A stretch of DNA of 64,000 bases from Paralvinella palmiformis. Its lineage: Eukaryota; Annelida; Polychaeta; Terebellida; Alvinellidae. Numbering within the stretch: the stretch's first letter is position 1; each line of letters opens with the position of its first letter. The stretch lies in NCBI GenBank assembly GCA_025642065.1, contig JAODUP010000134.1, forward strand, positions 227,001-291,000, in the 5' to 3' direction. Positions 52,301-61,719 of this stretch are shown here, piece by piece. Position numbers and translations under genes: made by a program. Under the pieces are notes generated by a model. It was given only the letters and a program-made list of their open reading frames with translations, was not told the origin of the DNA and did no database searches.

Positions 52301-55300
52301 GTTTGTGAACAGGTTACTTTTGCTTAGTACAAACTTCATTCTCATTCTTCTAAAATATCCCTGAAATATGACGAGGATGCTCCAAGATCCATTATAATCC
52401 AGTCTTACTAAAACTATTTTTGTTACAGACACTTCTTATGTGAAAATGATAAATCCATCTGTTGTAACTGTTATCTTGTATCTGAAATGTCCAGCCAACA
52501 CTCTCTTTTAACATCTCCCAAAATGTTCCCATCATCCTCACATTGTACGTACTGTTGTCTATAACATATCAAATTCTCGACCACAAGGTGGTACTGATCT
52601 CAGATCTAGTCATCCATCCACAATGCTGTGTTCTGTAAACAAAGCCATCCTCAATATTCTCTTTTACACTATTCTCTTTAATGCACATACATCTCGGCCC
52701 CTACAGCTCTCTCCTTATTATAATGATCATATTAATTTATCATACCTGTATATCTAGTTTAGTACAGGTAAACTGTCTTCACCTATGAACCCCTAACAAT
52801 ACATAAGAATGTAAAATACTAATCTTGTCTGATAAATAAACCACCAAAAGCTACATTTGACCAAATCTCAATCTGTAACAGTTAATATACTACTAATTTG
52901 ACTATTTGCTTCTTAACATTGCTATATGATATCTCTTCAGCTTCATACATCTTGTGCTTGACCATCACCCATCTTGTACTGTGTGTGTCTGTGTATGTTG
53001 TGTATCTACATATGTGTACTCGATTAGGTTTATTCATGTTTGTAGGTGCATGCTTGTGTTTGTATGTATGAACATCTATGCATGCATGACTGTGTGTATG
53101 CATGTGTGTGTGTGTACATGCATAAAGCTTGTCTATGCATATTCCTGTGTTCCAAATCTTTTCTGTATGAACTCTTAACAGCACCTGTCCCAAATGCTAT
53201 ACTTCCTCACTGTACGTACTCACACAGTACACACTCAATGCCATACACCATTAATGCACCCCTTCTCTGTATCCATCTCATCACAGCCTACTATCACAAC
53301 ACATCTAAGCTATTATCATCCTCCTTTATATGCAATCACTTGGCCTTAATCAGTCTGGAAACCCTACTCTTATAATACCAAGCTGCACACCACTAAATAG
53401 CAAACAACTACTTATTATAATATGGACATATCATAAAAACAGAAAGAAAAAACATATTATGTAAACAAGTTACCTAGCCCTGCGTCTGTCTCGTGACCGA
53501 GATCTGTGATGACGATCACGTGATCTGGAACGTGAATGGCGGCGTCTTTTACTTGGACTCCTACAACACAAAACAAAAAACATATCAGACCCACACAAAA
53601 TGTTTATTCATCAGCTATAAGAATAAACACATGTTAAAATACTACCCAACATTACCAACAGTGATCCTTTACAAGTCCTGCAAAAATAGAAGCCCAATCT
53701 GATTGTGTAAAATGCCATGAATCTAAACCAGTAAACTAACCTTGACCGAGATCTTGACCGCGACCTTCCAAATCCACGTTTATGATGATGTCCACGTTCC
53801 CTGTCATCCACAACATCAGCAGGAGGTGGTACAGCCATTGGTCCACTCTGTATTTGTTATACATGTATGTATATGTGTTTATGTACACATCATTTTATGT
53901 GATATATTATGAACTGATACAACTGTAGGTTATACAATATATAATATACATTACTGAAGCTATTTATAGCTTACTATTAAAACCAAACTTATCCATGGAC
54001 ACAATTTCTTTTAGACAAACAGACCTGGAAGGCTGGCGGCCTGTAATCAATAATCTCGATATCTGGATCAGAATCACGAGGGGGCATTGGCGGTTCAGGG
54101 GGATTGGATGGTCTCTGGATCTGTTGGTTAAACTCCTCCTGCTGCTGTTCTAACATCTTCTGACGTGCCTCCTGTAAACTCAGTTCAGACTTCAACTGTT
54201 CCGTCTTCTGGATTGTCTCAGACATTTGATGAAGATGTTTCATAATATCTGGATCATTCAGCAGGTTTTGTACATTTCTATGCAATGAAAATAGGATTAT
54301 ATAATAACAAATAGCAGACCTAACAAATGTACAAAATATATTTAGTACATATGCCTTAATAGGCAGGCACTCAAACACTATCGGAAAACATGTGTCCCAA
54401 GTGCAACAAAGAGAATATTTTACTTATTCTTGGCAATGGTCAAATCTGGAACATGTGCAACACCATCAGTGCAGCCCCCAAATGTAACTTGATTGACTTC
54501 TTGCCGACTCTATTTTGCTAAACAAACTCATTGCTGATGCAAATATTCCACGTACTTATCCTGTATTTTAGACAAAATTCAATATTTTAACAATGGTAGA
54601 GCCAATACTATCACAATTATGTATATTTATTCACGGATAGTATTTTGCTGCCTAATTTGTAATTAAACTATTAATAATGCAGTAAATATCAGAACTGGTG
54701 GTATGGTGAGTGAGTGAGTTAATGATTATTTTGTTTAACCTCAATACTAATCACATCTAGGACAACTGGTCACAAGACAACTTCCTAGCCAAAACGAGAT
54801 GAAGCTTGGTTTCATTGGTAGTCTTCAGAAGGCAGTTAGTCATCAACTGAGAAAACTAAAATGGATGTTCAGTATTGTCATGGAAATAGTTCACAACTGT
54901 TGAACTCTACTGTGATAAACAGGTCAAATATGGTAGATACTTTTTATGGCCATTTTGTGCACAAAGTTGGCTAAATGACCCGAGAGATCACCAACGGTAA
55001 ACATGAAACGCCCTTCAAACATAGCCCAACTGGAGTTCAAACCCACATTCTGAAATTTTGTGGGCTTCCACACTATCAGCTGGGCTACGGAGCTAACCAC
55101 CTGATATCCATATTTTAGTACAGTAAATTTCACCCTCCGACACTAACAACTACATGTTAAGGAGTAAGACTGGTACGTGAAGCATAAAATCATTAACGTA
55201 AAATCATTTCTAAAATGTTTAGAATGTTAACAACAATTAAGTCATAACAGAACAAACAATTACAGTGTCCACAGACTTGAAAATAAAATATAGGAGATTA

Positions 55301-58300
55301 AGATGTAAGCTTTATTTGTGCTGGAACACAGCTGGGGGGGGGGGGGCAGTTCGAGCTGCGGATGTCCACCCCTTCAGCAGACAAAATGTTTGGAAGCCCC
55401 AAAAAAACAACATTGAGTGACACGAATAAGCTTAATTTCAAAGTATAAAGGTCACTTGAATACAATTACACAATCAATAAGCCAATAAAAATAGGCAATC
55501 TACTTTTTTTCCTTAAAAAAGAGATTTGCCAAAAAAAAAGAGGAAATAAAGTATATCTAGCAGAATCATGAAATAGAGGATATTCTTTGAAATAAAGTAG
55601 ACTTGTACAAAACAGAATTATCAAAAAAAGGTAGCTAGAACTGACCCAGGTAGAGAAGCCTCTTGTGGTTCTGGTGCTTTAAATCCTCCAGAATCTCTCT
55701 TATCTTCTTCTTCATCACTCTCACCATAATCAAAGTCGAGTAATTTCTGTACAAATAATCAGAGTTGGCATAAATTAAATTAAACACATTATGTCAACAG
55801 CTTCCGGCTAAAACAATCCTATACAGAGTTCTCATAAACAAATTTCAATGGCAAGTAACCTCCTTTTAGCATGTTCCCAAAGATTACCTACAGTATCCAA
55901 ATACTTCACAACAGAAAAAAGCAAATCTGGCTCGAATAATATTTATTATGTAAAAAGGGTCACAGCTTCTACACACATATTAACCTATTGATACCCCAAA
56001 ATCTTTCACCGGTATCCCCCCCAATTTTTTTTTAATGAAACAATAATTATAATTTATTTTTAAATCTCATTTTTTTAAAGAAAAGCACATTCTGACTTTC
56101 TCAAATACTGCTGATTTTCCATAAGTACTTTATTTTTCCAGTTTTTCAATAATAACATAATAATATAACAACAAATTCGCATTTAAGACCCAGTATTAAA
56201 AGCAGCTTTTATATAATGATAATAACAACACCAACAACATGATTCAGAAGGACAGTTTCAATCATTTTCAAAGCTCATATAGGAACAGAAGAAGCACTCG
56301 AGACATAAAAATGGATTTCCTAACACAGGGCACAAGTTGTTCAATCCACAGCTAACCTTATCAAATGATGGCTGTGCAGTCGTTTTTGCCGGTTCGTCTT
56401 TAGACTTCAGCAGAAGGGTACTTGTGAGCGCTGAGATCTGAGCTAACAGGTTACCATCTATCAGTGGGGCAGCGGGTGCCTGCTGTGGCTCGTGAAGCAT
56501 CCGCGTCTGCTGTAGCAGCTGCTGCTGTAACAGCTGCAACTGTTGTAGCTGTTGCTCCTGGGCACTCAAGCTTAGTTGCTGAGGCTAGCCAAGTGGAATA
56601 TAATAACAGAATATTAACTTGATGTAACAATTAAAAGAAAATTAGCAATTTACTGGTTTGTGTATCTTAGCACAAACCATATATTCCTTCATCAATCTTC
56701 TGGGTACTAGATATTAGAAATATAAATCAGGATGTCCACACTTTTTCTACTTCTAACCAATTCACAAGCTGTTCTCCTAGAATATTTACATCATAGGAGA
56801 CATGTCAAATTTGACATCATTCTGAATGAGATCAGAGTACAGTACCCTCAAGCTTTTTACAAAATAATTCATCAAAAATATAATAAACTGTAAATAAACA
56901 ATTGAAATCAAATGCTAGCTCTACTTTTCTTACTTCTAACGAAGAACAGCATACTACTAATTCCTTAGACTTTCTAAAATGAATTAGCAAGAAAGCATCC
57001 TGAATGCCTTCTGATGATCAATGGTGTCCATGATAAACAAATTGTAAGAGAAGACGGGGTAACCAGTCGGTAAATACTAACCGTTTGAGACTGCTGTAGG
57101 AGCTGAGCCACAGTTTTTAAAACATCTTTCTGTACAGAATCCTCCTGAGTTGCTGTAATGTGCTTTGATATAGCAGGCTGCTGTACTGTACGAGACGTAT
57201 CGGGTTTTGGCTGAGGTACTGATGGCGCCAGACCAGTAGCTGTTTGTACTAACTGTTGTACTATAACGACACATTAAGAACACTATTGTCAGCACATAAC
57301 AAGAATGCCAAAGGACTTTAATCTGTAGGCTCTGCCAAGACAGTTTTGCCAAATATAATGCAATAAATTCTAAATTAAATTTCAAATGAATACTGTTATA
57401 ACCATTCTAGCAATGAGTTGAAAATTTTGAAATTTAGACAAAATTCCTATAACAGCATTCTCTTTTCTCTAGCTAATCCTCACATAACAATGACAACGGT
57501 TTTGATAAAACCACATGATCACAGCTATCCCCTGTGAGTGGTGGGGGAGGAGATATGAACAACCACTCAATAAACAGGAAAACCCTTACATGTGAATAAA
57601 TAAACAATCGCAGCTAAAGAGCACGTGATTAGAACTAGAAGAGCAACTGTTTGTTTCCAAAATGGGTAAAGAATGGTTGATGAACCTATCAACATCTAAC
57701 AATATAACACTAAACATATAACAGCTATATCGATCTGCACCACCAACAAAATATTTTCACTGGAATTCGAAGATATTATTTAAAATCTGAAGAAAAACAA
57801 ATTCAGACAGATGACAGTAAACAAAACTATTATTTTCTGTGCTTTCTCCACGTTTCAACTTCTCAGTCTGTCTCCATCTCAGGAAACAAAGAGAACTAGG
57901 ACAATTAAACAACAAATATACATACACTACAGCTGTAAGACATATTTCAGCTGAAAATGGCAACTTGGTGCAAAACGAATGCCAAAAGATGGCACAATTA
58001 ATTTTTACACACTGCCAAAGGTAGAACATATAATACTAATAATGCATGTTTATATAGCGCCAGAACCAGGTAACTCTGTTCTGACGCGCTATACAATATT
58101 ATTATCCCTGGCTGAGACCTGTTTACACTCAACTCTCAAGGGAGCATACAACACATGTTGCCATTAAAGGCGCAAAGCTTTACTCAAACACATAGCTATC
58201 ACGTCCTGTCAGGTTCTCATTTTTATGGATGAGTGAACCAGTTGCCACATGACAGCATTGCAGCTCCCTGAGCCTCAAACCCGCAACCTTTGAGCTACGA

Positions 58301-58754
58301 GTCCTACACTCTAACTAACTGTGTCATCACAGCTCGATAATGACTATATCATCACCTTTTGTGAAGAGATCAGGATTTTCAGGATCTGCACACAGATCCA
58401 GTAATGGCTGAATCACCGCTGGGGAGAAAACGTTGTTCTTCTGCCACAAGTTCAGCACACGAACAATCTTTCCCTGAAATAGTTAAATTATTAATCCATT
58501 AGCTAATTTGTTTTGGTTTACCTGGTATCTAGGAAAATACAAGATGCTAAATGATTATCAAAACAATCCCAACATAAAATTATATCACTCACCCTATCAC
58601 TCTCTGCACATCTGCACAAATGCTGAAACGTCTGTACAATATTTTTGGAGAACCTCGGGGCGAACACATCTTTTTCGATTCCAAACTGATGCCTTGACTG
58701 TCGCACAATTGAGTCCATCACATACAATCCTGGTACTTTATATTCTGGGCGACA
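23134..58754 (-). CDS. SCAF4: SCAF4/SCAF8-like CTD-binding anti-terminator, 15 exons (5' end off right edge)
   Basis: Fifteen minus-strand exons join in one frame of 1,657 codons plus stop. Order: most of a CTD-interacting domain (residues 1-93; VMDSIVRQSRHQFG and VRVLNLWQKNNVF), a Gln-rich coiled region (94-229), an acidic KLLDFDYGESDEEED motif, an SR/RD stretch (370-440), one RRM (444 to about 540; LWLGHL as RNP2, RGCAFVCM as RNP1), the family signature WDVDHGVTYIPYG, Met/Pro-rich runs, and a very long Gly/Pro/Arg-rich C-terminal exon. Human SCAF4 and SCAF8 bind phosphorylated RNA polymerase II and suppress premature polyadenylation. One homolog is expected in an invertebrate; the SCAF4 symbol is chosen because SOD1 is its convergent neighbour. 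Missing: about 45-50 N-terminal residues. The protein is longer than the human ones (about 1,150-1,270). Confidence 0.95.
23410..23646 (-). repeat. In-frame 21-bp minisatellite in SCAF C-terminus
   Basis: About eleven units of 21 bp (plus-strand core TGTGGTGGTGCATGTTCCA). The four at 23410-23500 are nearly identical and they diverge to the right. Each encodes PPQxEHx, and 21 is a multiple of 3, so copy changes would keep the frame. Confidence 0.95.
25966..26389 (-). other. SCAF intron with a SINE-A head
   Basis: 424 bp. Positions 26256-26327 are a minus-strand tRNA-like SINE-A head (see separate entry); the rest is AT-rich. Confidence 0.7.
26256..26327 (-). mobile_element. SINE-A head fragment
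   Basis: Minus strand: TGGTCTAATGGTA as A box and GTGTTCGAATCTC as B box. Only the tRNA-like part remains. Confidence 0.65.
26390..26646 (-). CDS. SCAF4: SCAF exon: Met/Pro-rich low-complexity
   Basis: Almost entirely Met and Pro (MMPPMMPMGMMAPPP and similar). Donor GTAAGT after SQPPQ, phase 0. Confidence 0.9.
26647..28388 (-). other. SCAF intron with CR1-like LINE
   Basis: 1.7 kb. The right half (27316-28262) is a LINE 3' portion; 26647-27315 is AT-rich with no recognised feature. Confidence 0.7.
27316..28262 (-). mobile_element. CR1-like LINE, 3' portion
   Basis: The minus strand encodes the late reverse-transcriptase and C-terminal region. LKLNDNKTNILYLASP and NLGVIFDQCINMHEHVTSVC are followed, in broken frames, by the usual YYMPYL, IVQLAL and YGHITP-like segments. 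It ends at an (ATT)n tail (27320-27339). The same orientation as SCAF transcription means it could offer cryptic splice or polyadenylation signals. Confidence 0.85.
28389..28562 (-). CDS. SCAF4: SCAF exon: linker, Met/Pro-rich
   Basis: 57 codons ending GMAAPMMPGAMMPG. Enters and leaves in phase 1. Confidence 0.9.
28793..28964 (-). CDS. SCAF4: SCAF exon: RRM end and family signature
   Basis: VAWATNKGVK closes the RRM. WDVDHGVTYIPYG and GGMVDEDTV are the SCAF-specific motifs. Ends in phase 1 at GTAAGC. Confidence 0.95.
32170..33331. mobile_element. Nonautonomous hAT-like transposon
   Basis: Starts CAGGGTTCATACAC and ends TGTGAACCCTG. It is flanked by a perfect 6-bp direct repeat GTAAAC (32164-32169 and 33332-33337). 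Both subterminal regions carry repeated TTCCAGGA motifs. No transposase is encoded in its 1,162 bp. Confidence 0.75.
37279..37312. repeat. (CA)n microsatellite
   Basis: Seventeen or so CA units 0.5 kb downstream (in transcription) of the RNP1 exon. Confidence 0.9.
37819..37926 (-). CDS. SCAF4: SCAF exon: RRM second half (RNP1)
   Basis: 36 codons. VPPRGCAFVCM is RNP1, followed by a helix (KDAAKALDRLKG) and GNTIK. Acceptor TTTCACAG, donor GTTAGT, phase 0 both ends. Confidence 0.94.
38912..38975 (-). mobile_element. SINE-A 3' tail fragment
   Basis: (GAT)n followed by GTTTTACGACC and GGTAGGCTAAATGGGTCG, the 3' end of family A read from the plus strand. Confidence 0.6.
39145..39925. repeat. Dispersed repeat D, copy 1
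   Basis: Shares long segments with 46440-47100, including AAAATAAGGGTCAAAATGTTGACACA and GGCTTAATGGCCGGG near the right end. Probable nonautonomous DNA element whose ends carry CCATTAAGC in inverted orientation. Confidence 0.6.
41755..41815 (-). mobile_element. LINE 3' tail fragment
   Basis: TTTAATAAAGCA and GAGCCATTCAAAGG, as at the 3' end of the LINE at 27316, next to an (AAT)n run. Confidence 0.55.
42663..42862 (-). mobile_element. SINE-A, nearly full length
   Basis: Minus strand: tRNA-like head TGGTCTAACTGGTAG (A box) and GAGTTCGAATCTC (B box), body with GCACAAAAGTGG-like sequence, tail (ATC)n. Confidence 0.8.
43426..43827. mobile_element. MITE with CAGTGTGTCCAC ends
   Basis: Perfect 12-bp terminal inverted repeats (CAGTGTGTCCAC / GTGGACACACTG) bound a 402-bp non-coding interior. 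A diverged copy lies at 55263-55610. No clear target-site duplication. Confidence 0.75.
43990..44175 (-). mobile_element. SINE-A, nearly full length, second of a duplicated pair
   Basis: As 42663-42862. Beyond its 5' end both copies share another roughly 90 bp (TTCTCTGTAGATTACTTCT and TCTGTAGAGTTGTTG), so the unit duplicated is larger than the SINE. Confidence 0.8.
45583..45832 (-). mobile_element. LINE 3' tail, 250 bp
   Basis: Collinear with the 3' end of the LINE at 27316 (CAGGAGCCATTCAAAG, ATTATTTATCTGTGAAAGC, CACAAAGTGGGGGC). No coding part is kept. Confidence 0.75.
46075..47330. repeat. Broken copy of the 19525 MITE family with dispersed repeat D inserted
   Basis: 46075-46215 and 47170-47290 match successive parts of 19865-20095, while the sequence between them includes repeat D (46440-47100), shared with 39145-39925. 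This is a nested insertion. Confidence 0.6.
48975..49050 (-). mobile_element. SINE-A head fragment
   Basis: Minus strand ACCTAACTGGTAGTG as A box and CTGGGTTCAAGTCCAG as B box. Confidence 0.55.
49944..50044 (-). CDS. SCAF4: SCAF exon: RRM first half (RNP2)
   Basis: Encodes TLTLWLGHLSKQTTEDDV through YGQIESIN, the RRM first strand, first helix and second strand. Phase 0 out. Confidence 0.93.
50045..50815 (-). other. SCAF intron, 771 bp
   Basis: AT-rich, with a short (TG)n run at 50137-50150. Nothing else is seen. Confidence 0.8.
50816..50910 (-). CDS. SCAF4: SCAF exon: RE-rich linker before RRM
   Basis: Encodes RDRERREHERERRKKGLPP, like the RQKKGLPP segment of human SCAF8. Donor GTAAGT (chosen over a GTAGTA four bases upstream) keeps the frame. 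Confidence 0.9.
50911..53473 (-). other. SCAF intron, 2.6 kb
   Basis: Contains short TA runs (51045-51062, 51358-51380), a tiny inverted-repeat element (52208-52327) and a TG-rich diffuse microsatellite (52980-53120). The open frames across the latter are low-complexity. Confidence 0.7.
52208..52327. mobile_element. 120-bp inverted-repeat element
   Basis: CTAAGCAAAAGTAACC (52208-52223) and its perfect reverse complement (52312-52327) enclose 88 bp. It may be a tiny MITE or a structured RNA element. Confidence 0.55.
53474..53560 (-). CDS. SCAF4: SCAF exon: SR domain
   Basis: Encodes SPSKRRRHSRSRSRDRHH and further RS/RD residues. Enters and leaves in phase 2. Confidence 0.9.
53741..53847 (-). 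CDS. SCAF4: SCAF exon: start of SR domain
   Basis: 35 codons ending in alternating RS residues (GRSRSRSRS). Ends in phase 2 at GTTAGT; the split Arg codon is completed by the next exon. Confidence 0.9.
54025..54277 (-). CDS. SCAF4: SCAF exon: helical region
   Basis: 84 codons with NVQNLLNDPDIMKHL, a Gln/Glu-rich helix (KMLEQQQEEFNQQ), a Pro stretch and DSDPDIEIIDYRPP. Ends in phase 0 at GTCTGT. Confidence 0.9.
54935..55095 (-). mobile_element. Decayed SINE-A
   Basis: GGCCATTTTGTGCACAAAG and GGCTAAATGACCCGAG match the family body; the head is degenerate. Confidence 0.6.
55263..55610. mobile_element. Diverged copy of the 43426 MITE
   Basis: Starts CAGTGTCCACAGACTTG and follows the 43426 copy through ATAAGCCAATAAAAA and ATCATGAAATA; the right end is eroded. 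Confidence 0.65.
55646..55746 (-). CDS. SCAF4: SCAF exon: acidic DFDYGESDEEED motif
   Basis: Starts KLLDFDYGESDEEED, matching the conserved RFDFGED-type motif of SCAF proteins. Ends in phase 2 at GTCAGT. Confidence 0.9.
55747..56356 (-). other. SCAF intron, 610 bp
   Basis: AT-rich; no recognisable feature. Confidence 0.8.
56357..56584 (-). CDS. SCAF4: SCAF exon: Gln/Leu-rich coiled segment
   Basis: 76 codons, starting PQQLSLSAQEQQLQQLQLLQ, probable coiled coil; ends PSFDK at GTTAGC, phase 0. Confidence 0.92.
56585..57081 (-). other. SCAF intron, 497 bp
   Basis: AT-rich; no recognisable feature. Confidence 0.8.
57082..57260 (-). CDS. SCAF4: SCAF exon: Gln-rich linker
   Basis: The correct frame reads QQLVQTATGLAPSVPQPK and ends VAQLLQQSQT, like the VAQILQ segment of human SCAF8. 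The longest open frame over this region is a different, false one. Phase 1 in, phase 0 out. Confidence 0.88.
57520..57575 (+). mobile_element. SINE-B fragment
   Basis: CCCCTGTGAGTGGTGGGGGA followed by AACAACCACTCAATAA is the inverted form of the family B body. Confidence 0.5.
58030..58339 (-). mobile_element. tRNA-Thr-like SINE (family E)
   Basis: Minus strand from about 58339: CAGTTAGTTAGAGTG as A box, a CGT anticodon-like triplet in GACTCGTAGCT, and GCGGGTTTGAGGC as B box. The 3' part carries TATATAGCGC in inverted pairs. Arms do not pair well enough for a functional tRNA. Confidence 0.6.
58356..58473 (-). CDS. SCAF4: SCAF exon: end of CTD-interacting domain
   Basis: Encodes GKIVRVLNLWQKNNVF and IQPLLDL, the last CID helices. 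It ends in phase 1 at GTGATG. Confidence 0.95.
58593..58754 (-). CDS. SCAF4: SCAF exon: CTD-interacting domain, middle
   Basis: 54 codons beginning CRPEYKVPGL and containing YVMDSIVRQSRHQFG and DVFAPRFSKNIVQTF, helices of the CID that contact the polymerase II CTD. Phase 0 both ends. Confidence 0.95.
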
Positions 58755-58817
58755 CTGTAAATTAAATTATTATCAACAATGAAATTTGATCAGACCAATC
58801 TGACAGCTACTTTGTGA

Positions 58818-59008
58818 TGATGATGATTGGTGTTTTACGGTGTTTTACTGCCACTTTTGTGCACATGGTAGGCTAAATCGGCCAAGTGACCTCCAAAGGA
58901 AATGAAACAAAGTCAAAGGTAAAACAACCGTCAGATATGCCCATGCCGAGATTCGCACATAGTGGTAGTAATCTGTGGTCCAACATGCTACCACTAGACC
59001 AGAGGCGC
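58818..59008 (-). mobile_element. SINE-A, nearly full length
   Basis: (GAT)n tail, CACTTTTGTGCACATGGTAG body, B box-like GAGATTCGCAC and A box region CCACTAGACCA read from the plus strand. Confidence 0.75.
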
Positions 59009-59766
59009 CCAGCTACTTCATACAGCTATTTATGAGACAAATCTAGCATTTCCTATAAAGTGAACGAGGTATTTATTTATTTAGCCTTGCCTCTGGTCTG
59101 ACATGAGAAATATGGCTGCCGGACTACTCCATGAAGAATGAGGTTAAACTAATGAGTGAAACATCCCACAAAAGGAAAGCAATACTAGGATTCAAATGTT
59201 ATGACCTGAAAGTCTGCAGTGAAGTGTGCTACCAACTGTGCAAGAGCAACACACAATGTTTTCTGCATATAAAATACTAACTATTATTATGGCTACAGTT
59301 TGAAATCTTAAATATTCTTTCATTTAGTAAATGCCAAAATTTGCAACTTAATGTCTACGATGTTGCAAAAACCCTATTTCAGTTCCCATTCAATACCTGG
59401 CATTATCAAAACAGGTATCTTGATAACTAGCCTATGTCCAGTGGTATTGCAAAACTTCAAGGGATCAAAACAATCCTCTCAATACTCAAGTCAATACCTC
59501 ACGTATCTAAAGAATCCTTTCAATACACTGTCTGGGTCAGTCGATGCCTGGCCTGGCTTTCAACATCCAAGTTTACAACTGATATTTAGTCGATATTCAT
59601 GAACTTAGCCAATCTCTAATGTAGTTAACATATATTTCTTAAGTTCGATCAACTCATTTAATATTAAAAAATAACTAGGTATTAAAACATGGACTGAATA
59701 TCAAGACCCTTCAATATCTCTGTATTACACTGTCTTTTGATACATCATTGCATTTCCTATAATCAA

Positions 59767-59768
<2 letters not shown>

Positions 59769-59812
<44 letters not shown>
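59769..59812. repeat. (TA)n microsatellite
   Basis: About 21 TA units. Confidence 0.95.
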
Positions 59813-59813
<1 letters not shown>

Positions 59814-61460
59814 TCATATATTCACAGAGATCAGAGGACACAGCTAATAAGAGGTCGTGCATGATCATAGACTGCCATGTTAAAATTGCATGATTCTCAC
59901 TTTCAGGTTATTGCTTAGAACTGCTTGAATTGACTGAATAAAAAAGTGTATTTCATTTCGATGTGTAATTATTCAAATAAAACTATCAAACACTCGGAAG
60001 CTATATTTCAGTTTAAGAGGTAAAGCAACAATTGGCTCATAGTCACAACAGTGCCAACCAGATACATCCAGTGGTGGGAGCAATTAATGTGGCCATGGAG
60101 GTACACATTTCTCATGCTCCATTATGTACCCACTTTTTACAATAAAACATTACAACATTTATTGGACTAAATATCTACTGTATAATCATTATACATCATA
60201 ATAATGATGTCACTCAATTATCTTGCTCATTCTCGAACTACAAGAGTCCTCCACCAATGACCGGGATGAATGTTGTTTAACGACACATCGGCACCAATTA
60301 CAGGAACAGGCAGACCTCTTATAAGGTGTCTATATATTTGGTCCTGTTGGGGTTTTTTGCTTTATAGTTGTTACTTTCACTGTGTTCCATTGTGATTAAT
60401 TTCACGTGTATCAGAGCCATAGATCACGAGATAGTCAGCATTTTAAGAACCACTGAAAACTCCCCTCCCCCCAACCCTATACACTCCCTTTACAAAACAG
60501 TGGTTTAGCCTAACCTAAAAATTTGTGAGGATTCAAATGAACCATCAGTGAACACAATTTTAAGTAGCTAGTCTAGTAAAATTCTATTTGCAGTTATTTG
60601 ATGACAGTTTGTGGGAACACTTCTACTTGGGCATAAGTGGCTTTTGGAGAAAAAATCAAAAGCAGAAAAGAAATTATAGTGCAAATTGAGCCAGAAGCAG
60701 TTGGATGGGGTGCCATAAGTCCCCAAAAAAATTTTTTTTAGGACATTAGAAGACTACTTGAGTGGAGACAATACATCATACATGTGTTTTACAAGTGAAA
60801 TTTTCTTCAAACCAACAATTTGCCACACTCCACATTCCAAACAACCTTATTTTCAGCTCTTGAAAAACACAAAATCTCATCTTTGTCCCATTGAAGAATG
60901 ATTGTTTGCAAACATTTGCCACACAAAACCAACCCCATACTAAAAATAATTTCTAGGTGCTAACTTTTGAGGATCAAAATTTTTTTTTACAAAATTACAC
61001 TTTAATAGTTTATAATAAGTATACTTGATATTTAATATTTTTTAACGAAAATTAACAGTAAATTCAATTATTTAATTCTTTATTCAATTAACACAAAATA
61101 AGAAAAAAATGCTTCAAATAACATGATTCTTTACTAGTGAAACAATTTAATTTGTTTTTTAATTTCTAATATTTTTCCTAAAAATTAAGAATAACATCGC
61201 CCAACTAATAATCGTAAATGATAGTCCTGGATGATAATACTTTCAACAAAACCAGCCTTTTCAGTAGGGAATAGAGCAGATGACCTGTTACAAAAAGTAG
61301 GCAACAGTCCACTTGTGGTGGCCTGTAAAAACACTGCGACGCTAACACAGTAGTGGCCCTTCTCCACTGAAAGGGGAGGGGGGGTTAGGTGTTCGCACCT
61401 GAAAAAACTAGGGAAAATGGATTATTTGGTGCATTCTAGGCCACTTCGCGAAAACCAAGG

Positions 61461-61719
61461 TAGTGTTCCAGCTAGGTTTTGAAAAGTACAGGGTGCAGTT
61501 GGCAGATGGAGGGCACTTTTACGTGTGAAAGATATTTTTATGGGCACATCATTTGAAATCAGTTTTTTAGTTAACTTTGGCATTTAGTTAATATTCATGA
61601 AATGGAGCCAATAACACCGGGCGCCCTATAAATACACAGGACACAAAATAAAACGTACAGGGTGCAGTTAAATAGGGCAGGGCGTTGCGCCACCGTGTAA
61701 TGGCCTAGCTGGAACACTG
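61461..61719. mobile_element. 259-bp MITE with (C/T)AGTGTTCCAGCTAGG ends
   Basis: Terminal inverted repeats match at 15 of 16 bases. The interior carries TACAGGGTGCAGTT twice. No open frame. Confidence 0.75.

Larger units (their letters stand above)
54278..55645 (-). other. SCAF intron, 1.4 kb
   Basis: Carries a decayed SINE-A (54935-55095) and a diverged copy of the CAGTG MITE (55263-55610). Confidence 0.7.
57261..58355 (-). other. SCAF intron, 1.1 kb
   Basis: Contains a SINE-B fragment (57520-57575) and a tRNA-derived SINE (58030-58339). Confidence 0.7.

Noticed and set aside
57077..57385. Minus-strand open frame starting MKFNLEFIALYLAK
   Set aside because: It crosses the acceptor of a SCAF exon in the wrong frame; the frame shifted by one matches SCAF and agrees in phase with both neighbours.
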